Translations under genes and position numbers: made by a program
Shown: one piece after another, positions 20,011 through 28,569 of the stretch
Layout of the letters: each line of letters starts with the position of its first letter
How positions within the stretch are numbered: the first letter of the stretch is position 1
NCBI GenBank assembly: GCA_001464055.1
Contig: LNET01000097.1
Span: 1 to 53,753 of the forward strand
Length of the DNA stretch: 53,753 bases
Origin: Burkholderiales bacterium Ga0077543
Lineage (GTDB): Bacteria; Pseudomonadota; Gammaproteobacteria; Burkholderiales; Burkholderiaceae_C
Direction: 5' to 3'
The notes under the pieces: model-generated
Database searches by the model: none
What the model was told of the DNA's origin: nothing
Seen by the model: only the letters and a program-made list of their open reading frames with translations

Positions 20011-20799
20011 ATGCCCAGCCTCGTCGCACCCCGCTACCCCGCCCCGCTGCGAGCCTGCAGCGGCATCGTCGTCACCGCGCCCAGCTCGGGCGTGGAGCCG
20101 CACCTGCATCGCCGCCTGGACATCGTCATCGCGCAGCTGCAGGCGCTGGGCTTCGTCGTCGAAGAAGGGGATCTGGCCCCGGGCCAGGACGATCCGCTCA
20201 CCGCTGGCGTGATGCCGGCGCTGGCGTTGCCGGCGGGCAGCCGCTTCACGCAGCGCCAGAGCACGCACTGGCAGAAGCAGTGGACCGACTTCGCCCAGGC
20301 GCACCACACCGTCCATGCGCTGACCGAACCCACGCGCTGGTGGGCGCTGGACGGTACCGATGCCGTGCACTTCCAGGGCCGGCTGCTGGGTGGCTGTCTC
20401 GACACGCTGATGCACCTGGCTGGCAGCATGCATGGCGATGTGGCCGGCTACATCGCCCGCTGCCACGCCGCCGGCGACAGCGTGGTGCTGTACCTGGAGA
20501 ACGCCGAGCAGTCACCCGCGGCCACGCTCCGCGCCTTGCATCGGCTGCGCTGGAGCGGCTGGCTGGACGGCCTGGCTGGCGTGCTGATCGGCCGCTCCGC
20601 GGCCCCCGACACCACCGGTGCCCACGCGCTGCGCTGGGCAGACGCCCTGCGCAGCACGCTCGGCAGCCTGCCCTGCCCGGTGCTGGTCGATGTCGACATC
20701 GGACACCGGCCGCCGCAACTGCTGCTGGTCAACGGCGCACGGGCCGTGGTGCGATGGAGCACGGCGGCGGGTAGCGAGGTGGTGCAGTGGCTGACCTGA
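20011..20799 (+). CDS. S66 (LD-carboxypeptidase/MccF-like) homologue lacking the nucleophile segment
   Basis: This 262-residue relative of peptidase family S66 is shorter than the usual 300-345. The family start (IVVTAPSSGVEPHLHRRLDIVIAQLQALGFVV) is intact. So are the second half, with GRLLGGCLDTL, the catalytic-type Glu163 in LYLENAEQSPA, and His232 in DIGHRPPQ. The intervening part that should hold the GG-x-G loop and the GYSD nucleophile serine is missing. About 70 residues separate GFVVEEG from GRLLGG, where about 150 are normal. The frame is continuous, so this is an in-frame loss rather than a frameshift. Hydrolase activity is doubtful. Convergent with the toxin gene. Confidence 0.78.
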   Translation: MPSLVAPRYPAPLRACSGIVVTAPSSGVEPHLHRRLDIVIAQLQALGFVVEEGDLAPGQDDPLTAGVMPALALPAGSRFTQRQSTHWQKQWTDFAQAHHTVHALTEPTRWWALDGTDAVHFQGRLLGGCLDTLMHLAGSMHGDVAGYIARCHAAGDSVVLYLENAEQSPAATLRALHRLRWSGWLDGLAGVLIGRSAAPDTTGAHALRWADALRSTLGSLPCPVLVDVDIGHRPPQLLLVNGARAVVRWSTAAGSEVVQWLT

Positions 20800-20809
20800 C
20801 CGCCATCGC

Positions 20810-21103
20810 TCAGACGCGGAAGCCAGCCTCGCGCTGCGCGCGCAGCGCGGTGACGACGACCAAGTCGTCGCCCATGTCGTAGGCGTAGCGGGCAACGTAG
20901 CCGCGCGTGCCACGGCCGATCACAAGCTCTCGCTGGCGCAGTCCGCTTGGGCGTCCGATCAGGGGGTGGCGCGTCAGGATACGCAACGCCTCGATGATCT
21001 CCTGCACGCGCACATCGACATCGGTGGCCTCGTGCGTGACCAGATGGTCCCGGATGCGCTGCAGATCAGTCCCGATGCCCGGGGCCAGCAGCAGGGTCGC
21101 CAC
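20810..21103 (-). CDS. ParE/RelE-superfamily toxin of a type II toxin-antitoxin pair
   Basis: This 97-residue protein has the ParE-like layout: an N-terminal helical hairpin (DLQRIRDHLVTHE), a helix ending in LTRHPLIGRPSGL, then RELVIGRGTRGYVARYAYD and a final strand with VVVTALRAQRE. Family members inhibit DNA gyrase (ParE) or translation (RelE), and the sequence favours the ParE side. It lies 2 bases downstream of the antitoxin gene on the same strand, the common antitoxin-toxin order. No motif appears broken. Confidence 0.85.
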   Translation of the reverse strand: MATLLLAPGIGTDLQRIRDHLVTHEATDVDVRVQEIIEALRILTRHPLIGRPSGLRQRELVIGRGTRGYVARYAYDMGDDLVVVTALRAQREAGFRV

Positions 21104-21105
21104 GC

Positions 21106-21432
21106 TCAGCGAGCGCGTCGCATCGCGCTGCGAAAGCGCGCCAACTCGTCGGGGGCCATGCGTCGTGGCGTCGCGGGGCCAGGCAACGCGCCACTGGTCA
21201 AGGTGGCCATGTGCTCGCTCAGATCGTCCAGCGTGATGTATTCGCCCGTTTCCTCCATGTGCCGAAGGCGCTGCTCCGCCTCGGCCTCGAAGGCCTGCTG
21301 GCGCTCGGCACGATCGGTCACCTCGGCGATGGCTTCGATCATGAAAGCATGCATCGTCGACCCGCGCACCGCCGTCAGACGCTCGATGCGTGCGCGCAAC
21401 TCCTCGGGCAGTCGCAGCGTGGTCGTGCTCAT
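21106..21432 (-). CDS. ribbon-helix-helix antitoxin (CopG/ParD-like)
   Basis: This 108-residue protein begins with a ribbon-helix-helix DNA-binding domain: the strand TTTLRLPEELRARIERLTA and the helix STMHAFMIEAIAEV. A charged helical C-terminal part that should wrap the toxin follows. The ATG at 21432 is chosen because it puts the DNA-contacting strand at the extreme N-terminus. An upstream ATG at 21462 would overlap the operator-like palindrome. The pair is encoded immediately downstream of cysA, and its probable promoter lies inside the last codons of cysA. Confidence 0.85.
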   Translation of the reverse strand: MSTTTLRLPEELRARIERLTAVRGSTMHAFMIEAIAEVTDRAERQQAFEAEAEQRLRHMEETGEYITLDDLSEHMATLTSGALPGPATPRRMAPDELARFRSAMRRAR

Positions 21433-21462
21433 GGCGCTCTCCATGGTTGAGGGTGCGGGCAA

Positions 21463-21482
21463 TGTAGCACTGTTGTGCTACA
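21463..21482 (-). promoter_or_regulatory. operator/extended -10 of the toxin-antitoxin pair
   Basis: TGTAGCAC-TGTT-GTGCTACA is an inverted repeat with perfect 8-base arms, 30 bases upstream of the antitoxin ATG. On the minus strand its end forms TGCTACATT, an extended -10 (TGnTACATT). A ribbon-helix-helix antitoxin bound here would block transcription. The element overlaps the stop codon of cysA. Confidence 0.6.
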
Positions 21483-22557
21483 CACCCGCCAGCAGCACCT
21501 CGAACCGCGTCACCTTGCGCGGCCGCAGGAACACCCGGCTGCCGCGCTCCAGTTTCAGCCGGTCGCGCAGCGCCGTGTAGTCGCTGCGCAGCAGTTCCAC
21601 GTCGAGGTAACCGCCGTCTTCGCCGTTCACGTTGTCGCGCTTGAATTCGATGCGGGTGTGCGGGCCCACCGTCAGCGTCTGCGACAGCGTCACCGGCCAG
21701 GCCTCGGGCGTGGCTTCGGCCAGGATCTCGAGTTCGTGCGGGCGCACGTAGACCGTGCCGCCCGGCACCGTACCGCCGCCCGGGGTGTGGCTGCTGCGGC
21801 CGTGGAACAGGTTCACGTCGCCCAGGAACTGCAGCACGAAGGGGCTGGCGGGGTGGTCGTAGACCTGGTCGGGCGTGCCCACCTGTTCGATGCGGCCTTC
21901 GTTCATCACGACGATGCGGTCGGCCACTTCCATGGCCTCTTCCTGGTCGTGGGTGACGAAGACGCTGGTGACCTGCACTTCGTCGTGCAGCCGGCGCAAC
22001 CAGCGCCGCAGCTCCTTGCGCACCTTGGCGTCCAGCGCACCGAAGGGTTCGTCGAGCAGCAGCACCTTGGGTTCGACCGCCAGCGCGCGGGCCAGGGCAA
22101 TGCGTTGGCGCTGGCCGCCGCTCAGCTGGTGCGGGTAGCGGTCGGCCAGCCAGTCCAGCTGCACCAGCTTCAGCAGCTGCGTCACCTTCTTCCTGATCTC
22201 GGCTTCGTTCGGGCGCGTGCGTTCGTTCGAGCCCGGCTTCGCCGTGCGGGGCCGCACACGCAGGCCGAAGGCCACGTTCTCGAAGATCGACATGTGGCCG
22301 AACAGTGCGTAGTGCTGGAACACGAAGCCGACCTTGCGGTCGCGCACATCGACTTCGGTGGCGTCCTCGCCGTGGAACAGCACGCTGCCGGCGTCGGGCA
22401 CTTCCAGCCCGGCCATGATGCGCAGCAGGCTGGTCTTGCCCGAACCCGAAGGCCCCAGCAGGGCCACCAGCTCGCCGGCCGGGATGTCCAGGTTCAGGTG
22501 GTCGCAGACGACCGTGGGGCCGAAGGACTTGCGCAGGTTTCTGACTTCGATGCCCAT
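21478..22557 (-). CDS. cysA: sulfate/thiosulfate ABC transporter ATP-binding protein
   Basis: This 359-residue ATPase powers sulfate uptake with CysT and CysW. The Walker A motif [11 protein letters not shown], the Q-loop, the ABC signature [14 protein letters not shown], Walker [14 protein letters not shown] and the switch histidine in [10 protein letters not shown] are all intact. The C-terminal about 120 residues form the TOBE-like regulatory domain typical of CysA ([14 protein letters not shown]). It is the last gene of the cysTWA set, 28 bases after cysW. Its final codons contain the operator of the following toxin-antitoxin pair. Confidence 0.96.
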   Translation of the reverse strand: MGIEVRNLRKSFGPTVVCDHLNLDIPAGELVALLGPSGSGKTSLLRIMAGLEVPDAGSVLFHGEDATEVDVRDRKVGFVFQHYALFGHMSIFENVAFGLRVRPRTAKPGSNERTRPNEAEIRKKVTQLLKLVQLDWLADRYPHQLSGGQRQRIALARALAVEPKVLLLDEPFGALDAKVRKELRRWLRRLHDEVQVTSVFVTHDQEEAMEVADRIVVMNEGRIEQVGTPDQVYDHPASPFVLQFLGDVNLFHGRSSHTPGGGTVPGGTVYVRPHELEILAEATPEAWPVTLSQTLTVGPHTRIEFKRDNVNGEDGGYLDVELLRSDYTALRDRLKLERGSRVFLRPRKVTRFEVLLAGV

Positions 22558-22585
22558 GGCGTGTTCTTTCTGCTCGGTGTCCGGT

Positions 22586-23482
22586 TCAGACCGCGTCGGC
22601 GCCGCGCTTCTGGTGCTTCACGCGCTGTTCCACCACGTACTTCAGCAGCAGCGTCAGCAGCGCCAGAAGCGCCAGCAGCGAGGCCACGGCAAAGGCGGCC
22701 GCGAACTGGTATTCGTTGTAGACGATCTCGATGTGCAGCGGCATGGTGTTGGTCTGCCCGCGGATGTGGCCGCTGACCACGCTGACGGCACCGAACTCGC
22801 CCATCGCCCGGGCGTTGCACAGGATCACGCCGTACAGCAGCGCCCATTTCACGTTCGGCAGCGTCACGCGCATGAACATCTGCCAGCCGTTGGCCCCCAG
22901 CACACGCGCGGCTTCCTCCTGTTCGATGCCCTGGGCCTGCATCAGCGGGATGAGTTCACGCGCGACGAAGGGGAAGGTCACGAACACGGTGGCCAGCACG
23001 ATGCCGGGCACGGCGAAGATGATCTTCAGGTCGTTGTCGATGAACCAGCTGCCGAACCAGCCCTGCAGGCCGAACACCAGCACGTAGATCAGGCCGGCGA
23101 TGACCGGGCTGACCGAGAACGGCAGGTCGATCAGGGTCAGCAGCAGGTTCTTGCCGTGGAATTCGAACTTCGCGATCGCCCAGGCCGCGGCCACGCCGAA
23201 CGCCAGGTTCAGCGGCACGCTGATGGCGGCGGCGATCAGCGTCAGCTGGATGGCCGACACTGCGTCGGGCTCGGTGATGGCAGCCAGGTACACATCCCAG
23301 CCCTTCTTGAAGGCCTCGTAGAACACGGTGGCCAGCGGCACGAACAGGAACAGCGTCATGAAGGCCAGGGCCGTGCCGATGAGCACGACGCGGACCCAGG
23401 GCTTCTCGGCCGTGGCCGCGCGCATGCGGCGGGGCGCCGCGCCGGCCGCAATCGGGGCGGGTGTTGACAGCACCGCGCTCAT
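22586..23482 (-). CDS. cysW: sulfate ABC transporter permease CysW
   Basis: This 298-residue inner-membrane subunit has about six transmembrane helices. The cytoplasmic EAA-type loop, which couples to CysA, is present as [27 protein letters not shown]. The N-terminal 30 residues before the first helix are Ala/Pro-rich. It overlaps cysT by 4 bases (ATGA). The [20 protein letters not shown] start of the transport domain matches CysW rather than CysT. Confidence 0.95.
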   Translation of the reverse strand: MSAVLSTPAPIAAGAAPRRMRAATAEKPWVRVVLIGTALAFMTLFLFVPLATVFYEAFKKGWDVYLAAITEPDAVSAIQLTLIAAAISVPLNLAFGVAAAWAIAKFEFHGKNLLLTLIDLPFSVSPVIAGLIYVLVFGLQGWFGSWFIDNDLKIIFAVPGIVLATVFVTFPFVARELIPLMQAQGIEQEEAARVLGANGWQMFMRVTLPNVKWALLYGVILCNARAMGEFGAVSVVSGHIRGQTNTMPLHIEIVYNEYQFAAAFAVASLLALLALLTLLLKYVVEQRVKHQKRGADAV

Positions 23483-24318
23483 GCCAGGCCCCCCTGGCGC
23501 TTGCGCGCCCAGCTTTGCAGCAGGTTGATGACCAGCAGCATGGCGAAAGCCGCCACCAGCATCACCACCGCGATGGCGGTGGCTCCGGCGTAGTCGTACT
23601 GTTCGAGCTTGGTGATGATCAGCAGCGGCGTGATCTCGCTGACCATCGGCATGTTGCCGGCAATGAAGATGACGCTGCCGTATTCACCCAGGGCGCGCGC
23701 AAAGGCCAGCGCAAAGCCGGTCAGCAGCGCCGGAATCACGATGGGGAAGATCACCTTGCCGAAGGTCTGCCAGCGGCTGGCGCCCAGCGTCGCGGCGGCT
23801 TCCTCCAGTTCGCGGTTCACGTCTTCCAGCACCGGCTGCACCGTGCGCACCACGAAGGGCAGGCCGATGAACACCAGCGCCACCCACACGCCCACGGACG
23901 TGAAGCTCACCTTGAACGGCAGGAACTGGCCGATCAGGCCGTTCTGCGCGTAGATGGCGGTCAGCGCGATGCCGGCCACGGCGGTGGGCAGCGCAAACGG
24001 CAGGTCGACCAAGGCGTCGATCAGGCGCTTGAAGGGGAAGGTGTAGCGCACCAGCACCCAGGCGATGATCAGGCCGAACACCGTGTTCAGCGCTGCGGCC
24101 AGGAAGCTGGCGCCGAAGGTCAGCCGGTAGCTGGCCATCACGCGTGGCGTGGTGGTGGCGTCCAGGAACTGCTGCCAGGTCAGCGTGAAGGTCTTCAGGA
24201 ACGCCGCCGACAGCGGGATCAGCACGATCAGGCTGATGTACAGCAGCGCGAAGCCCAGGGCCAGGTCGAAACCGGGCAGCACGCTGTGGCGCTGGAGCAG
24301 CGTCTTGCGCAGGAACAT
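23479..24318 (-). CDS. cysT: sulfate ABC transporter permease CysT (CysU)
   Basis: This 279-residue inner-membrane partner of CysW begins [27 protein letters not shown], typical of CysT. The EAA loop is [29 protein letters not shown]. It starts 12 bases after the position where the undisturbed sulfate-binding-protein frame would end (24331), so the original spacing to the upstream gene is preserved. In the actual reading frame the frameshifted upstream gene runs into this one for 91 bases. Confidence 0.95.
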   Translation of the reverse strand: MFLRKTLLQRHSVLPGFDLALGFALLYISLIVLIPLSAAFLKTFTLTWQQFLDATTTPRVMASYRLTFGASFLAAALNTVFGLIIAWVLVRYTFPFKRLIDALVDLPFALPTAVAGIALTAIYAQNGLIGQFLPFKVSFTSVGVWVALVFIGLPFVVRTVQPVLEDVNRELEEAAATLGASRWQTFGKVIFPIVIPALLTGFALAFARALGEYGSVIFIAGNMPMVSEITPLLIITKLEQYDYAGATAIAVVMLVAAFAMLLVINLLQSWARKRQGGLA

Positions 24319-25328
24319 GACGCCGCTGCCTCAGCGAGCTTTGGCCACAGAGATGATCTGGTCGTACAGCGCACCGTCGTTGAAGTGGTGCCGCCGAAGA
24401 CTTCGTCGACGGTGAAGCTGTCCACTTTCGGGAAGGCCTTGGCGTACTTCGCCAGTACCTTGGCGTGGCGCGGACGCAGGTTGTGCCGGGCCGCGATGTC
24501 CTGCCCTTCGTCGCTGTAGAGGTACTGCAGGTAGGCCTCGGCCTGCTTGCGCGTGCCGCGCTTGTCGACCACCCTGTCGACCACGCTCACCGGGTTCTCG
24601 GCCAGGATGGTGCGCGAGGGGTAGACGACGCTGAAGTGGTCGCCGAATTCGCGCTGGATCAGCGGCACTTCGCTTTCGAAGGTGACGAGCGCGTCGCCCA
24701 TGTTGCGCTGGGCGAAGGTGCTGGTGGCGCCGCGGCCACCGCCGTCGAGCACCGGCACGTTGGCGAAGATGCGGGTCATCAGGGCCTTGGCCGCGTCGGG
24801 GCTGACGCCGCCCTTCACGGCCGCACCCCAGGCCGCCAGATAGGTGTAGCGGCCGTTGCCGCTGGTCTTGGGGTTGGGGATGATCACCTGCAGCCCGGCG
24901 CGGCCCAGGTCGGTCCATTCACGGATGTTCTTCGGGTTCCCCTTGCGCACCAGGATGACGCTGACGCTGACCGTGGGCGAGGCGTTGTTCGGCAGCCGCT
25001 GCGCCCAGTTGGCCGGCACCAGGCCGCCGCGGGTGTGAAGGATGTCGATGTCGTTGTGCTGGTTCATGGTGATGACGTCGGCTTCCAGCCCGTCGGCCAC
25101 GCTGCGCGCCTGGCGGCTGCTGCCGCCGTGGCTTTGCTTGAGTTCCACCACCTCGCCGGTGGTCTTCTTCCAGTGCGCCGCGAAGGCGGTGTTGTAGTCC
25201 TTGTAGAACTCGCGGCTGACGTCGTAGCTGACATTCAGCAGGCTGGTGGCGGCCCGGGCCGGAACACCCAGGCCCGCCAGCGCCAGGGCGGGCAGGGTGG
25301 AAACGAGTTGGCGACGGGACAGGGACAT
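24228..25328 (-). CDS. sulfate-binding protein with C-terminal frameshift
   Basis: This is the periplasmic sulfate receptor of the cys importer. The mature body (SLLNVSYDVSREFYKDYN, QSHGGSSRQARSVADGLEADVITMNQ, NPKTSGNGRYTYLAAWGA, TFESEVPLI) is intact. The N-terminus MSLSRRQLVSTLPALALAG carries an SRRxLV pattern, so Tat export is possible. After FTVDEVFGG (about 24390) the frame is wrong. The family ending, which normally reads GGW plus about six residues then HFNDG, continues in another frame from 24387 as HFNDGALYDQIISVAKAR to a stop at 24331. About 19 bases are missing at the join. The in-frame product instead gains about 50 unrelated residues and ends at 24228. This could be a real mutation or an assembly error. 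Confidence 0.85.
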   Translation of the reverse strand: MSLSRRQLVSTLPALALAGLGVPARAATSLLNVSYDVSREFYKDYNTAFAAHWKKTTGEVVELKQSHGGSSRQARSVADGLEADVITMNQHNDIDILHTRGGLVPANWAQRLPNNASPTVSVSVILVRKGNPKNIREWTDLGRAGLQVIIPNPKTSGNGRYTYLAAWGAAVKGGVSPDAAKALMTRIFANVPVLDGGGRGATSTFAQRNMGDALVTFESEVPLIQREFGDHFSVVYPSRTILAENPVSVVDRVVDKRGTRKQAEAYLQYLYSDEGQDIAARHNLRPRHAKVLAKYAKAFPKVDSFTVDEVFGGTTSTTVRCTTRSSLWPKLAEAAASCSCARRCSSATACCPVSTWPWASRCCTSA

Positions 25329-25361
25329 GTGAACACTCCAGAGCAACAGCCAGGGCTGCGG

Positions 25362-25390
25362 ACTCTAGGCAGCGGCCTGCACGCTGCCAA
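25362..25390 (-). promoter_or_regulatory. putative promoter of the sulfate uptake operon
   Basis: On the minus strand TTGGCA (25390-25385), 17 bases, then TAGAGT (25367-25362) forms a reasonable sigma-70 promoter. Transcription would start near 25355, about 27 bases before the ATG at 25328. No CysB site could be defined by eye in the remaining region up to metY. Confidence 0.45.
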
Positions 25391-25506
25391 CGAAGCAATT
25401 CGACGATGCAAACGCGGAAACTGCATATCCGCGCCGGCCTGCGTGGTTTGGGCGATCGGCCCCGGGCGCGCATCAGGCCGACCCGGACAAGGCATACCAT
25501 GTCGCC

Positions 25507-26790
25507 ATGCCCGACCATCGCTTCCGCCCCGAGACCCTGGCCATCCATGCTGGCCAGATCCCCGACGCCGCCACCGGTGCGCGCGCCCTGCCCATCTACC
25601 AGACGACCAGCTTCGTCTTCGACAGCGCCGACCACGCCGCCAGCCTGTTCAACCTGCAGACCTTCGGCAACGTCTATTCACGCCTGAGCAACCCCACCGT
25701 CGCTGCCCTGGAAGAACGTGTGGCGGCGCTGGAAGGCGGCCGCGCGGCGGTGGCTTCGGCCAGCGGCATGGCTGCCGAGGCCACGGCCCTGATGACCATC
25801 CTGCAGGCCGGCGACCACGTGGTGGCGGCCGGCGCGCTGTACGGGGGCAGCGTGACCATGCTGGCGGTGAACCTGAAGAAGTTCGGTGTCGAGACCAGCT
25901 TCGTCGACGCCACCGACCCCGCCGCCTTCGCCGCCGCCATGCGCCCGAACACGCGTGCGGTGTTTGCCGAAAGCCTGGGCAACCCCAGCCTGGTGGTGCT
26001 GGACATCGCCGCCATCGCCGACGTGGCCCACGCCCACGGCGTGCCGCTGATCATCGACAACACCGTGCCCAGCCCCTTCCTGTGCAACCCGGTGGCGCTG
26101 GGGGCCGACATCGTCGTGCACAGCGCCACCAAGTACCTGGCCGGCCACGGCACCACGCTGGGCGGCGTGCTCGTGGAGGGCGGGCGCTTTCCCTGGGACA
26201 ACGGCAAGTTCCCGGGCATGACCGACCCCAGCCCGGGCTACCACGGCGTGAAGTTCTACGAGAACTTCGGCAACTTCGCCTTCACCATGCGCTGCCGCAT
26301 GGAGACCCTGCGCGTCTACGGCGCGGCCCTGTCGCCGATGAGCGCCTGGCAGATCCTGCAGGGCGTGGAAACGCTGCCGCTGCGCATGGAAAGGCATTGC
26401 AGCAACGCCCAGCGTGTGGCCGAACACCTGCAGGCGCACCCGCGGGTGAACTGGGTCAGCTACCCCGGCCTTCCCAGCCACCCGCAACACGCGCTGATGA
26501 AGCGGCAGATGCGCGGCGCCTCCGGCCTGCTGGCCTTCGGCGTGAAGGGGGGCGTTCAGGCCGGCGTGAAGTTCATCGAAAGCGCGCAGTTCATGAGCCA
26601 CCTGGTGAACATCGGCGACACGCGCACGCTCATCAGCCACCCCGCCAGCACCACCCACCGCCAGCTCGACGCCGCGCAGCAGCTGGCCGCCGGGGTGAAG
26701 CCCGACATGGTGCGCATCTCGGTCGGGTTGGAGCACATCGACGACATCCTCTGGGACATCGACCAGGCGCTGGCCCAGGTCGAGGCCTGA
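25507..26790 (+). CDS. metY: O-acetylhomoserine aminocarboxypropyltransferase (sulfhydrylase)
   Basis: This 427-residue PLP enzyme of the Cys/Met metabolism family makes homocysteine directly from O-acetylhomoserine and sulfide. The start FRPETLAIHAGQIPDAATGARALPIYQTTSF, the cofactor lysine in HSATKYLAGHGTTLGG and the late FVGD-like region with NIGDTRTLISHPASTTH match MetY-type sulfhydrylases, which at about 430 residues are longer than MetB/MetZ. It is divergent from the sulfate uptake operon. This groups sulfate import and direct sulfhydrylation in one locus. Confidence 0.92.
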   Translation: MPDHRFRPETLAIHAGQIPDAATGARALPIYQTTSFVFDSADHAASLFNLQTFGNVYSRLSNPTVAALEERVAALEGGRAAVASASGMAAEATALMTILQAGDHVVAAGALYGGSVTMLAVNLKKFGVETSFVDATDPAAFAAAMRPNTRAVFAESLGNPSLVVLDIAAIADVAHAHGVPLIIDNTVPSPFLCNPVALGADIVVHSATKYLAGHGTTLGGVLVEGGRFPWDNGKFPGMTDPSPGYHGVKFYENFGNFAFTMRCRMETLRVYGAALSPMSAWQILQGVETLPLRMERHCSNAQRVAEHLQAHPRVNWVSYPGLPSHPQHALMKRQMRGASGLLAFGVKGGVQAGVKFIESAQFMSHLVNIGDTRTLISHPASTTHRQLDAAQQLAAGVKPDMVRISVGLEHIDDILWDIDQALAQVEA

Positions 26791-26866
26791 GCCACTTGCG
26801 GGTACGGATGCCCCGCCTGTCGCTGCCAGGCTTGCTGCCGCCGCTTGCACCAACCACACGATCGGC

Positions 26867-27025
26867 GTGCTTGCCGGCGCCATCGTCGAGGCGCTGAAAA
26901 CCGTCTACCGGCCCGACGCCCTGTTGGCCGACTTGTTGCCTAAACCCGGAGCCCAGCGACAGCTTCGAACAATCGTGGAACCCGGCTTGCGCGCGGCGAC
27001 GGTGCAGCGTCCAATCCAGCGATGA
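26867..27025 (+). CDS. possible small ORF or gene remnant upstream of the P450
   Basis: An open frame in the gap between metY and the P450 runs to a TGA that overlaps the P450 ATG by 4 bases (ATGA). The only ordinary start is GTG 26867, which would give 52 residues beginning LAGAIVEALKTVYRPDALLA after the initiator. Codon choice (G/C in third positions) looks like coding DNA, and the frame stays open back towards metY. No family is recognised. It may be a small coupled gene, the tail of a decayed gene, or chance. Confidence 0.3.
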   Translation: MLAGAIVEALKTVYRPDALLADLLPKPGAQRQLRTIVEPGLRAATVQRPIQR

Positions 27026-28497
27026 ACACCACCCAGGCCACACCCACCCTGCGCTTCGAGCAGCTGCCCGGCCCGCGCGGCCTGCCCGTGTTCGGCAACT
27101 TGCTGCAGATCGACAGCAGCCGCATGCACCTGCAGCTGGAAGCCTGGCGGGCGCGCTACGGCCCGGTCTACCGGCTGAAGCTGGCCCACCGCAGGCTGGT
27201 GGTGGTGTCCGACTACACGCTGATCGCCGCGGCGCTGCGCGACCGGCCCGAAGGCTTCCGCCGCACCACCCGGCTGGAAGAAATCTGGACGGAAATGGGC
27301 CTGCTCGGTGGCGTGTTCGGTGCCAACGGTGACACCTGGCGCCGCCAGCGCCGCATGGTCATGGCCAGCTTCGACCCGGCCCATGTGAAGAACTACTACC
27401 CGGCGATGCAGGGCGTGGCGCAGCGCCTGGTCGGCCGCTGGCAGGCCGCCGCCGCCACGGGCCAGGCGGTGGAGCTGCTGCCCGAGCTGATGCGCTACAC
27501 CGTCGACACCATCGCCGGCCTGGCCTTCGGGGCCGAAGTGAACACGTTGCAGAGCGACGACGACGTCATCCAGGTGCACCTGAACCGGCTGTTCCCGACG
27601 CTGTTCACGCGCATGTTCAAGCCCGTGCCCACCTGGCGCTGGTGGCCCAGCGCCGAAGACCGCGCCGTGCAGCGCAGCGTGGCGGCGGTGAACGCCGCGG
27701 TCGACGACTTCGTGGCCCAGGCCCGGGCCCGGCTGGCGGCCGACCCGGCGCTGCGCGCCCAGCCGCGAAACCTGCTCGAAGCGATGCTGGTGGCCGCCGA
27801 CGAACCCGGCAGCGGCATCGACGACGTCCAGGTGGCCGGCAACGTGCTGACGATGCTGCTGGCCGGCGAAGACACCACCGCCAACACCCTGGCCTGGCTG
27901 TTGCACCTGCTGTGGCAACACCCCGAAGCGCTGGCCCAGGCCACAGCCGAAGTGCGCAGCCGCTGCAGCTGGCCGCCGAGCCTGGAAGAACTGGCGCAGC
28001 TCGACTTCGTCGAGGCCTGCATCCACGAGACCATGCGCCTGAAGCCCGTGGCGCCACAGAACGGACTGGAGGCGCTGCGCCCGACCAGCGTGGCCGGCGT
28101 GCAGATCGACCCCGGCATGATCGTGATGGCCTTGATGCGCTGGGACGCGGTCAGCAACGAGTTGATGCCAGACGCCGCGACCTTTCTCCCGCAGCGCTGG
28201 CTGGCGGATGGCCTGCCCGACGGCCCGCCCGGCATGCAGGCGGACGGCCGGGCGGGCGCCCCCGCACGGCACGGGCACAACGCCCGGCGGGTGTCCATGC
28301 CCTTCGGTGCCGGCCCGCGCATCTGCCCCGGGCGCTACCTGGCCATGCTGGAGATGAAGCTGGCCACGGCCACGCTGCTGCTGCAGTTCGACCTGGCCGG
28401 CGTGCACACGCCCGATGGCCAGGCCCCGCGCGAAAGGCTGCACCTGGCCATGGCGCCGGTGGGCCTGTCGATGCGGCTGCGGCGCCGTGCCGCGTGA
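27022..28497 (+). CDS. cytochrome P450
   Basis: This 491-residue heme monooxygenase is soluble, with no N-terminal anchor. The helix-I oxygen-activation motif is AGEDTTAN, the helix-K ExxR is ETMR, and the heme-binding loop is FGAGPRICPGRYLAM with axial Cys435. An inserted Gly/Ala/Arg-rich stretch (about residues 395-420) precedes the heme loop. The sequence is closer to the class E / CYP102-like fatty-acid group than to the small bacterial camphor types. No dedicated ferredoxin or reductase gene is adjacent. An acyl-CoA ligase follows after 72 bases, so a fatty or alicyclic acid substrate is a reasonable guess. Confidence 0.93.
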   Translation: MNTTQATPTLRFEQLPGPRGLPVFGNLLQIDSSRMHLQLEAWRARYGPVYRLKLAHRRLVVVSDYTLIAAALRDRPEGFRRTTRLEEIWTEMGLLGGVFGANGDTWRRQRRMVMASFDPAHVKNYYPAMQGVAQRLVGRWQAAAATGQAVELLPELMRYTVDTIAGLAFGAEVNTLQSDDDVIQVHLNRLFPTLFTRMFKPVPTWRWWPSAEDRAVQRSVAAVNAAVDDFVAQARARLAADPALRAQPRNLLEAMLVAADEPGSGIDDVQVAGNVLTMLLAGEDTTANTLAWLLHLLWQHPEALAQATAEVRSRCSWPPSLEELAQLDFVEACIHETMRLKPVAPQNGLEALRPTSVAGVQIDPGMIVMALMRWDAVSNELMPDAATFLPQRWLADGLPDGPPGMQADGRAGAPARHGHNARRVSMPFGAGPRICPGRYLAMLEMKLATATLLLQFDLAGVHTPDGQAPRERLHLAMAPVGLSMRLRRRAA

Positions 28498-28569
28498 CAC
28501 CCCAGCCCTGCCGCCCGACCCACGAACCCCGACCCCGTCGCCTTCGCCCCCCCAGCAGACCGAACCACG

